From assembly GCF_015704865.1 (NCBI RefSeq), contig NZ_JADQTO010000011.1, positions 1 through 64,000 on the forward strand: DNA of 64,000 nucleotides, given 5' to 3'. Positions within the stretch are counted from its first letter, which is position 1; the number at the start of each line of letters is the position of its first letter. A model generated the notes under the pieces. It was not told where the DNA came from. It made no database searches and saw only the letters and a program-made list of their open reading frames with translations. Both the position numbers and the translations under genes were made by a program. This document shows positions 8,110 to 14,499 of this stretch, piece after piece. Origin of the DNA: Actinoplanes aureus (lineage in GTDB: Bacteria; Actinomycetota; Actinomycetes; Mycobacteriales; Micromonosporaceae).

Positions 8110-9294
8110 ATGTTCCGCAGAGCCCTGCCACCGGGAGCCTGGACGGCGCTGATCTGGTCGATCGCGGCGTTCGCCGCGATGCGTGGCTATTCCGGTGTGC
8201 CCGGCATGCCGACCGGGTTGTCACCGCGCCCGGCCTGGTGCTGGGCGCTCGCCGCGGTGGTGGTCATGGCCGGGCTCGGCGCGAGCACCCAGGTGCGGCG
8301 CCGCCCACTGGCCGCGCTGTACCTGATGGTCGTCTCCGCCGTCGTGCTCGTCCTCGCCGTCGGCACCGATGGCCTCGCCGGCTCCCCCGATCAGGCGCTG
8401 AGCCTCTTCCTGGTCGCCGCCGACGTGGTGCTCGCCCGCGTCGTCGTCAACCGGCCACCGTGGGCGTGGGGTGCCGCGCTGCTGCCGGTGCTCGCCGCGA
8501 TGCCGGTCAGCGCGGTGCTGCGGGCCGTTTTCCAGCAGCCCGACCCGACCGGCGACGCCGGCCTCCAGCTGCACGGGACCGTCTGGGTGGCGTTCGGGCT
8601 GTTGCCCGCCGTGGTCGCCGGCATGCTCGGCTTCTCGATCCGCCAGGCCCGGGAGTACGCACGGCGGCTCAGCGCACAGGCCGCCGAGCAGGCCGTGGTG
8701 GCCGAGCGGCTGCGGATCTCCCGGGAGCTGCACGACCACGTGGCGCACAGCGTCGGCGTGATCGCGTTGCAGGCCGGGGCGGCGGCCCGGGTCATGGACA
8801 CTCAGCCGGACCGGGCCCGCGAGGCGATGCGTGCCATCGAGACGACCAGCCGCGACACCCTGTCCGGGCTGCGCCGCCTGCTCGGTGGCCTGCGCACTCA
8901 GGAGCTGCGTCCCGCGCCCGGCCTGGCCGACGTCGACCAGCTGGTCGGCGCCGCGACGGCCGCCGGTGTCGCCGTCGGCCTCACCGTTCAGGGCGAGCGG
9001 CGGGCTCTGGCCGCCGACGTGGAGCTCTCGGCGTACCGGATCATCCAGGAGTCGCTCACCAACGTGCTGCGGCACGCCGGTGCCGCGACCTGCCAGGTCT
9101 CCGTGGAGTACCGTCCGGCCGAGCTGACCATCGAGGTGGTGGACGACGGCCACGGCGGCGACCCGGCGGCCGGCGGCGGGTTCGGGCTGGTCGGCCTCCG
9201 CGAGCGGGTCGCCCTGGCCAACGGCACGTTCATCGCCGGCGCCCGGCCCGGCGGCGGGTTCGGGGTGGCAGCGCGGCTGCCGGTCGCGACGTGA
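8110..9294 (+). CDS. Two-component sensor histidine kinase (NarL/LuxR-type, HisKA_3)
   Basis: 394 residues. The N-terminal half has about five membrane spans with short loops. A dimerisation/phosphoacceptor helix follows with RISRELHDHVAHSVGV, and His208 is the predicted phosphorylation site (HisKA_3). The HATPase domain is at about 290-394, with ELSAYRIIQESLTNVLRHAG as the N-box and the G-boxes in VDDGHGG and GGGFGLVGLRERV. The stop overlaps the GTG of the response regulator, giving a coupled pair. It is divergent from the ABC exporter, so it probably senses a membrane-active compound and adjusts exporter expression. The ligand is unknown. Confidence 0.88.
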   Translation: MFRRALPPGAWTALIWSIAAFAAMRGYSGVPGMPTGLSPRPAWCWALAAVVVMAGLGASTQVRRRPLAALYLMVVSAVVLVLAVGTDGLAGSPDQALSLFLVAADVVLARVVVNRPPWAWGAALLPVLAAMPVSAVLRAVFQQPDPTGDAGLQLHGTVWVAFGLLPAVVAGMLGFSIRQAREYARRLSAQAAEQAVVAERLRISRELHDHVAHSVGVIALQAGAAARVMDTQPDRAREAMRAIETTSRDTLSGLRRLLGGLRTQELRPAPGLADVDQLVGAATAAGVAVGLTVQGERRALAADVELSAYRIIQESLTNVLRHAGAATCQVSVEYRPAELTIEVVDDGHGGDPAAGGGFGLVGLRERVALANGTFIAGARPGGGFGVAARLPVAT

Positions 9295-9944
9295 CGGTGC
9301 GCGTTCTGCTCGCCGACGACCACGCGCTGATCCGCAGCGCCCTCCAGATGGTCCTCACCGACGCGGCGGACATCGAGGTGGCCGGGGAGGCGGAGACCGG
9401 CGCGGAGGCCGTGCGGCTGTGCGGTGAGCTGAAGCCCGACGTGGTGCTGATGGACATCCGCATGCCCGGCCTGGACGGCATCGAGGCCACCCGGCAGATC
9501 ACCGCCGAGGCCGGGGCGCCCCGCGTCGTCGTGCTCACCACCTTCGACGACGACGAGTATGTGTACGGCGCGCTGCGCGCCGGTGCGTCCGGCTTCCTGG
9601 TCAAGGACATGGCGCTCGAGGAGATCGTCACCGCGATCCGGGTGGTGGCTACCGGGGACGCGCTGATCGCCCCGAGCGTGACCCGGCGCCTCATCGAGAT
9701 GGTGGTCAAGCATCCGTCACCGGCGGCGGAGGCCCGGCCCGAGCTGGGCGGCATCACCGACCGCGAGCGTGAGGTGCTGACGTTGATCGGTCAGGGGGCC
9801 ACCAACAGCGAGATCGCCGAGCGGATGCACATTACGATGCCGACGGTGAAGAGCTACGTCGGCCGGCTGATGACCAAACTCGCGGCCCGCGACCGGGTCC
9901 AGCTGGTGATCGTGGCGTACCGGGCCGGCCTCGTCACCCCATGA
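9291..9944 (+). CDS. LuxR-family response regulator
   Basis: 217 residues from GTG 9291. The receiver domain (about 1-120) has the acidic pair DD in LLADDHALI, phosphoacceptor Asp55 in VLMDIRMPG, the Thr in VVLTTF and the Lys in FLVKDMA. A linker leads to a GerE/LuxR helix-turn-helix (about 150-217: ITDREREVLTLIGQGATNSE, then TVKSYVGRLMTKL). The start overlaps the kinase stop by four bases. It probably regulates the divergent ABC exporter and its own operon. Confidence 0.9.
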   Translation: MTVRVLLADDHALIRSALQMVLTDAADIEVAGEAETGAEAVRLCGELKPDVVLMDIRMPGLDGIEATRQITAEAGAPRVVVLTTFDDDEYVYGALRAGASGFLVKDMALEEIVTAIRVVATGDALIAPSVTRRLIEMVVKHPSPAAEARPELGGITDREREVLTLIGQGATNSEIAERMHITMPTVKSYVGRLMTKLAARDRVQLVIVAYRAGLVTP

Positions 9945-9956
9945 GCCACCCGTCCG

Positions 9957-10802
9957 TCAGCCGGCGCGGGGCAGACCCATCGGGTTCGGGTAGGGGACCA
10001 CTGCTTCCGCGGCGCGGGTCAGCGGCGCGAGTGTGCGTACCAGATCGGTCTGCTCCTCGGAGCGCAGTGCGCTCCACGGCTGCGCGGCGAGCCGGTCGGT
10101 GTGGGTTTCGACGTCTCGCAGTGCGGCCGTTCCGGTCGTGGTGGGCCGGCCCTCGTCGTCGAGCCAGCCGCGCTGCACTAAGGCGCGGGCCGCGGCATCC
10201 CACTCGCTGTCGGTCCAGCCCCGGTTGGGCTGCGTCTGCTCCCGGCCACCGTGTACGGCGTCGCGCAGCACCAAAGCCTGGCAGCCGGTCAGCTCGGCGC
10301 CGACCAGCGCGGCGATGTGCCCGTCACCCCGGTGCTCGCGCAGCACGGTGGCGGCCTGCCACAGCCGGGCGAGCACGCCGGACGGGCGTGGCAGGGCGGC
10401 GTTGGCCGCGCCGAGGGCACGGCCGTCGGTCGCGGCCGCCTGTGCCGCGGCCTCGAGGAGGTCGGCGGCCCGCGCCCACCGCGCCGGCTCGTCGGGCAGG
10501 ACCGCCCGCAGCGCAGCCTCCGCGCCTTCCAGGCGCGCGGCGAGAGCCTGTTCCGGGGTCGCTCGCTGCCAGATGTCGGGTACGGCGCGCGCGACCATGG
10601 CGGGCGCGAAGGAGAAGAACAACGCGGTGACGGGTCCGGCCGCCGCTGCCCCTAGCGGAGCAGCCCGCCCAGCGAAGTATCCCCGCCAGTAACCGCGCAG
10701 GCCGGCGCTCTCGTACGCGCCCCGCGCCTCAGGCGCGAAGTAGGTGACCGCGTGCAACGGCTCGTACAGCTGCCACAGGTGTCGAACCAACATGGTGACC
10801 AT
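9957..10802 (-). CDS. SCO6745-family protein
   Basis: 281 residues, mainly helical, beginning VRHLWQLYEPLHAVTYFAPEA, the N-terminal signature I associate with the SCO6745 family of actinobacterial proteins. The first ~110 residues resemble a heme-free helical bundle, with the YFAPEARGAYESAGLRGYW segment. The C-terminal part (GWTDSEWDAAARALVQRGWL) looks like a winged helix. No catalytic residues are known for the family. Two starts are possible, ATG 10802 and ATG 10793; the second directly precedes the conserved part. It is divergent from the DUF1349 gene, with hairpin repeat A1 between them. Confidence 0.7.
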   Translation of the reverse strand: MVTMLVRHLWQLYEPLHAVTYFAPEARGAYESAGLRGYWRGYFAGRAAPLGAAAAGPVTALFFSFAPAMVARAVPDIWQRATPEQALAARLEGAEAALRAVLPDEPARWARAADLLEAAAQAAATDGRALGAANAALPRPSGVLARLWQAATVLREHRGDGHIAALVGAELTGCQALVLRDAVHGGREQTQPNRGWTDSEWDAAARALVQRGWLDDEGRPTTTGTAALRDVETHTDRLAAQPWSALRSEEQTDLVRTLAPLTRAAEAVVPYPNPMGLPRAG

Positions 10803-10877
10803 CCCATCGCGGTCACCGCCGCACGTGAACGGCCAATCGCCAGATCGCGGACCCTAAAGAGCCTTCGCGGTCAGGGT

Positions 10878-10944
10878 CTTGTGCGGCCCAACGTGGGTGC
10901 TGTCTGGCGGCCGTTGAGACAGCATTGAGGTTGGGCCGAGCAAG
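10878..10944 (+). repeat. Dispersed 67-nt hairpin repeat, family A, copy A1
   Basis: The element starts CTTG, carries CGGCCCAAC and TGCTGTCT, turns through GGCGGCCGTTG, and returns with AGACAGCA, GTTGGGCCG and CAAG, so the two halves pair into a long imperfect hairpin. Three other copies are at 28221-28287, 40989-41055 (inverted) and 59891-59956. The flank AGAGCCTTCG(C/T)GGTCAGGGT to its left is shared with A3, and GATCACCGC to its right with A2 and A3. This copy lies in a divergent promoter region, so it is not simply a terminator. Confidence 0.85.
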
Positions 10945-10954
10945 ATCACCGCCC

Positions 10955-10960
10955 TAGACT
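10955..10960 (+). promoter_or_regulatory. -10 box TAGACT of a probable leaderless promoter
   Basis: TAGACT is followed by six bases and ATG 10967. A TTGGGC at 10931-10936, 18 bases upstream, belongs to the right arm of repeat A1 and could act as the -35 element. Confidence 0.5.
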
Positions 10961-10966
10961 GGCCCG

Positions 10967-11536
10967 ATGTCCGCAGTGATGTCCTGGCTCAACGAGCCGC
11001 CGCAATGGTCAGACCAGGACGGCGTGATCCGGGCCGTCACCGGCCTGAAGACCGACTTCTGGCGGAGGACGTTCTACGGTTACGTCACCGACAACGGGCA
11101 TTTCTACCACCGGCCGGTGACCGGCGACTTCACGGCCGAGGTGGTGGTGTCGGCGGGACACTCGGCGCTGTTCGATCAGGCCGGGCTGATGCTGCGGGCC
11201 GGCGAGCGGACCTGGCTGAAGACCGGGCTCGAGGTCACGTCCGGCGCGGTGCAGCTCAGCACGGTTCTCACCCGGGACCACTCCGACCTGTCCGTGGTGC
11301 CGGTGCCCGGCTACCGCGGCGAGCTGGCACTCCGGCTGACCCGTTTCGGCTCGGCGGTCTGCGTGCATCGCGGCGACCCGGACGGATCGTGGCAGCTGGT
11401 CCGGCTCGGCCATCTGGACCTGCCGGAGACGGTCGACGTCGGGGTCATGTGCTGCTCGCCGCAGCGCGCCGGGCTCGAGGTCACCTTCCGGGACTTCCGG
11501 GTCGGCGAGCCGATTCCACGGGACGGCCTCGAGTAG
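10967..11536 (+). CDS. DUF1349 domain protein (concanavalin-like fold)
   Basis: 189 residues with the DUF1349 pattern: WLNEPPQWSDQDGVIRAVTG, then TDFWRRTFYGYVTDNGHFYH, GDFTAEVVVSAGHSALFDQA, GLMLRAGERTWLKTGLEV and the C-terminal GVMCCSPQRAGLEVTFRDF. Family members have a jelly-roll fold related to concanavalin A-like lectins/glucanases and are usually cytosolic; their role is unproven, but carbohydrate binding is suspected. There is no signal peptide. The start is fixed by the -10 box six bases upstream, and no ribosome site is seen. Confidence 0.85.
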   Translation: MSAVMSWLNEPPQWSDQDGVIRAVTGLKTDFWRRTFYGYVTDNGHFYHRPVTGDFTAEVVVSAGHSALFDQAGLMLRAGERTWLKTGLEVTSGAVQLSTVLTRDHSDLSVVPVPGYRGELALRLTRFGSAVCVHRGDPDGSWQLVRLGHLDLPETVDVGVMCCSPQRAGLEVTFRDFRVGEPIPRDGLE

Positions 11537-11545
11537 GTGGCGCGG

Positions 11546-12283
11546 TCAGGCGAGCAGGGCGGCGTATGCGTCCTGCAGGGCCGGACACGGGCTGACGCCC
11601 AGCTCGTCACGCAGCAGAGCGCGCACATGCTGGTAGGCCGCGAGCGCCTCGGCCACGTTGCCCCGGGCCGCCAGCGCGCGCATGAGCAGCAGGTGGCCGG
11701 TCTCCCGCAGCGGGGTGATCTCCAGCAGTTCCCGGGCGGCCCGCTCGGCGCCCGGCAGCTCGGGTCCGCCCAGCTCCAGGCAGGCCGTTCCGTAGCATTC
11801 GAGCGCCCGGGCCCGCGCGTCGGCGAGGCGACGCCGCCAGGATTCGGCCCAGGGCGCGTCGGTCTCCGGCATGAACCGCCGGCGGCCGACGAACTGCGCG
11901 GCCAGCGACACCGTCCAGGCCCGCCGCCAGTCGTGCTGGGCGATCGACGACTCGGCCGCGTGGACCGACGCCAGGGCGGTGCGGACGTCGACGTACGCCG
12001 GCTCGGGCAGCCGCAACGACAGGCCGGCCCGGCCCTGAAGGATGTGCGGCCCGACCGCCGTGCGTACCTTCGAGATGACGACGCTCAGCGCGGCACCCGC
12101 CGACGCGGGCGGCTTGTCGCCCCACAGCGCTTCGACCAGGGTGTCCCGGTGGACCGGCTGCGGTTCCGCGACCACCAGGTACGCGAACAGCAGCCGTCCC
12201 TGCCGGCCGGGGAACGCCTGGTCGGCCCGCCGGCCGCCGAGCTCCACGGCGAACGGCCCGCACAGTTGCACACGGCTCGACAC
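11546..12283 (-). CDS. SARP/BTAD-family transcriptional regulator
   Basis: 245 residues. The N-terminal OmpR-like winged helix (about 1-95) includes GRQGRLLFAYLVVAEPQPVH and DTLVEALWGDKPPASAGAAL. A bacterial transcriptional activation domain follows (about 100-245: AYVDVRTALASVHAAES and the helical repeats LLEITPLRETGHLLLMRALA), ending LRDELGVSPCPALQDAYAALL. There is no ATPase or TPR domain, so it is a small SARP. It is divergent from the DUF1059/methyltransferase genes and may control them. The start GTG 12283 follows TAACGT by 8 bases, a possible leaderless start. Confidence 0.85.
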   Translation of the reverse strand: MSSRVQLCGPFAVELGGRRADQAFPGRQGRLLFAYLVVAEPQPVHRDTLVEALWGDKPPASAGAALSVVISKVRTAVGPHILQGRAGLSLRLPEPAYVDVRTALASVHAAESSIAQHDWRRAWTVSLAAQFVGRRRFMPETDAPWAESWRRRLADARARALECYGTACLELGGPELPGAERAARELLEITPLRETGHLLLMRALAARGNVAEALAAYQHVRALLRDELGVSPCPALQDAYAALLA

Positions 12284-12315
12284 GTTTCCGAACGTTACCG
12301 ACGGAGGGCGGAACC

Positions 12316-12480
12316 ATGACCCGTCAGGTTCGATGCGAATGCGGTTTCACGGCCCGGGCCGAGTCCGACGACGCCGTCATCGCCCTGGTCCTCACCCACA
12401 TCGAGATCGACCATCCCACCATGGTCGGTACCGAGACCGCCGAGGACATCCGCGGCTGGATCGAGCTGCTGCCGGACTGA
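12316..12480 (+). CDS. Small DUF1059-like protein, 54 aa
   Basis: A 54-residue protein starting MTRQVRCECGFTARAESDDA, preceded by GGAGGGCGGAACC as a good ribosome site. It matches the DUF1059 pattern: a CxCGF strand, then a helix with a conserved histidine (LVLTHIEIDHPTMVG). The two cysteines and the histidines suggest metal binding, though this is not established. It is followed at 59 bases by the methyltransferase and is divergent from the SARP regulator. A three-gene regulatory unit is plausible. Confidence 0.75.
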   Translation: MTRQVRCECGFTARAESDDAVIALVLTHIEIDHPTMVGTETAEDIRGWIELLPD

Positions 12481-12538
12481 CCGGCACGCCAAGGTTGTGC
12501 CAAGGCGCCGCCAAGGCTCGCCGGACACCGTGGTCGGC

Positions 12539-13579
12539 ATGACTGAACTACAGCAGAACCAACTCGACGAACTGCTGGGCCGCTTCGTCGCCGATCTCGG
12601 CGCGACGGTCTCGGCCGGCAACGTGGTCATCGGCGACAAGCTCGGCCTGTACCGGGCTCTCGCTGAGGCCGGGCCGTTCACCGCGGCGGACCTCGCGAGC
12701 TACACGGGGACGGCGGAACGCTACGTCCGGGAGTGGCTGCCCGGTCAGGCGGCCGGCGGGTACATCTCGTACGACGACGTGACGGGAAGGTACTCGATGA
12801 CCGCCGAGCAGGCGTACGCCTTCGCCGACCCGGACGGTCCCGCGCTGCCGGGAGCGTTCCAGCTCGCCGTGGCGGGACTCGCCGACACGCCGAAGATCCT
12901 CGACGCGTTCCGTACCGGAAACGGAGTGGCCTGGGGTGACCATCATCCGGAGGTCTACACCGGGTGCGAGCGGTTCTTCCGTCCCGGCTACGTGGCCAAC
13001 CTGGTCGGTTCCTGGATTCCCGCGGTCGACGGGCTCGGCGAGCGGCTGACCGCCGGCATCGCGGTCGCCGACGTGGGCTGCGGTCTCGGTGCGTCGACCC
13101 GGATCATGGCCGACGCCTTCCCGGCTTCGGCGTACACCGGCTTCGACCCGCACGACGGCTCGATCGCGCTGGCCCGCAAGGCGGCCGGGCAGTGCACGTT
13201 CGAGGTGGCCCGCGCCCAGGACTTCCCCGGCACCGGGTACGGCCTGGTCGCCACCTTCGACTGCCTGCACGACATGGGTGACCCGGTCGGCGCGGCCCGG
13301 CACATCCGGAACGCCCTGGCCGGGGACGGGTACTGGCTCATCGTCGAGCCGTTCGCCGGTGATTCGCCGGGGGAGAACCTGAATCCGGTCGGCCGGGTCT
13401 ACTACTCGTTCTCCACGTACCTGTGCGTGCCGCACGCCATCTCGGAGGGCGCCGCGAACGCGCTGGGCAACCAGGCCGGCGAGGCACCGACCGGTGCCGT
13501 GGTTCGGGAGGCCGGGTTCCGGACCTTCCAGCGGGTCGCCGAGACACCGTTCAATCTCGTGTACGTGGCGCGGCCCTGA
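12539..13579 (+). CDS. SAM-dependent methyltransferase with N-terminal winged helix
   Basis: 346 residues from ATG 12539; the frame is open to 12497 but the extra part is not conserved. The N-terminal winged-helix dimerisation region (about 10-90: VVIGDKLGLYRALAEAGPFT, AADLASYTGTAERYVREWL) resembles O-methyltransferase and Rv2258c-like proteins. The Rossmann core has AVADVGCGLGASTRIMADAF as motif I and FDCLHDMGDPVGAARH near the substrate site, with a late LIVEPFAGDSP strand. The substrate is unknown. It follows the DUF1059 gene and precedes an aminotransferase on the same strand. The direct CCAAGG repeats at 12489-12515 lie just upstream. Confidence 0.85.
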   Translation: MTELQQNQLDELLGRFVADLGATVSAGNVVIGDKLGLYRALAEAGPFTAADLASYTGTAERYVREWLPGQAAGGYISYDDVTGRYSMTAEQAYAFADPDGPALPGAFQLAVAGLADTPKILDAFRTGNGVAWGDHHPEVYTGCERFFRPGYVANLVGSWIPAVDGLGERLTAGIAVADVGCGLGASTRIMADAFPASAYTGFDPHDGSIALARKAAGQCTFEVARAQDFPGTGYGLVATFDCLHDMGDPVGAARHIRNALAGDGYWLIVEPFAGDSPGENLNPVGRVYYSFSTYLCVPHAISEGAANALGNQAGEAPTGAVVREAGFRTFQRVAETPFNLVYVARP

Positions 13580-13587
13580 CGGCTCCC

Positions 13588-13593
13588 TATGAT
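13588..13593 (+). promoter_or_regulatory. -10 box TATGAT of a probable leaderless promoter
   Basis: TATGAT, close to the consensus, ends exactly six bases before ATG 13600. No ribosome site is present. Confidence 0.55.
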
Positions 13594-13599
13594 CGAGCG

Positions 13600-14499
13600 A
13601 TGCTTCAGCAGTACGACGAGCGCAACGCCGGCATCCGCTACTGGATCGACGGCAGGTTGCTGCACCGCGACCAGCCGGGCCTGTCCCCGTTCGACTCGGT
13701 GGTGCAGGGCGGTGACGCCGTCTGGGAGGGCCTGCGCCTCTACCAGGGTGCGATCTTCGGCCTCACCGAGCACCTGGCCCGGTTGCGCCGATCCGCGCTC
13801 GCGCTCGGTTTCACCGAGATCCCCGCCGACGACGCGATCATCGAGGCGATCACGGCCACGCTGCGGGCCAACGAGATGTACGACGGCGTGCACATCCGGC
13901 TCACCCTGACCCGCGGGGTGAAGGTCACCAGCGGCATGGACCCGCGGCTCAACCGGGCCGGGCCGACGCTGATCGTCCTCGCCGAGCACAAGGCTCCGGT
14001 CTACGACACCACCGGGCTGCGGCTGGCGACGGCGAGCGTGCGCCGCCCGGCCCCGGACGTGCTCGATCCGAAGATCCACCACAACAACCTGCTGAACTCG
14101 ATACTGGCGAAGATCGAGGCGAACGCCGCCGGCGCCGACGACGCGCTCATGCTGGACCGGCGTGGTTTCGTCGCGGAGACCAACGCCACCCACCTGTTCG
14201 CGGTGATCGGCGGCGGCCTGGTCACGCCGACCACGGCCGCGTGCCCCGAGGGCATCACCCGGCAGACCGTCCTGGACCTGGCCGCCACGCACGCCATCCC
14301 GGCGGCGGTCCGGGACGTGTCATTGACCGAGATGTACGCCGCCGACGAGGTGTTCTGCACCGGCACCATGGGCGAGATCGCCGCCGTCACGGTGATCGAC
14401 GGCCGCCCGATCGGCGCGGGCGAGGTCGGCCCGCTGACCAGCCGCATCGCCGAGATCTACCGGGAGTACGCCGCTTCGCACGGCGTCCGGTTGCTCTAG
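13600..14499 (+). CDS. Aminotransferase class IV (branched-chain/D-amino-acid type)
   Basis: 299 residues. It is a fold-type IV PLP enzyme: the N-terminal YWIDGRLLHRDQPGLSPFDS strand, FDSVVQGGDAVWEGLRLY, the PLP lysine Lys158 in LDPKIHHNNLLNSILAKIEA, the Glu in GFVAETNATHLF, and EGITRQTVLDLA that grips the phosphate. The C-terminal EVFCTGTMGEIAAV is the family's Thr-rich phosphate loop. Families sharing this fold include branched-chain aminotransferase, D-amino-acid transaminase and aminodeoxychorismate lyase; the WEGLRLY and LDPK patterns favour an IlvE-like aminotransferase, but specificity cannot be read. Its stop overlaps the 3' end of the opposite-strand kinase by four bases. Confidence 0.85.
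   Translation: MLQQYDERNAGIRYWIDGRLLHRDQPGLSPFDSVVQGGDAVWEGLRLYQGAIFGLTEHLARLRRSALALGFTEIPADDAIIEAITATLRANEMYDGVHIRLTLTRGVKVTSGMDPRLNRAGPTLIVLAEHKAPVYDTTGLRLATASVRRPAPDVLDPKIHHNNLLNSILAKIEANAAGADDALMLDRRGFVAETNATHLFAVIGGGLVTPTTAACPEGITRQTVLDLAATHAIPAAVRDVSLTEMYAADEVFCTGTMGEIAAVTVIDGRPIGAGEVGPLTSRIAEIYREYAASHGVRLL

Noticed and set aside
8067..9290. An upstream extension of the LuxR response regulator over the histidine kinase
   Set aside because: It is the shadow frame of the kinase gene. The regulator starts at GTG 9291, overlapping the kinase stop.
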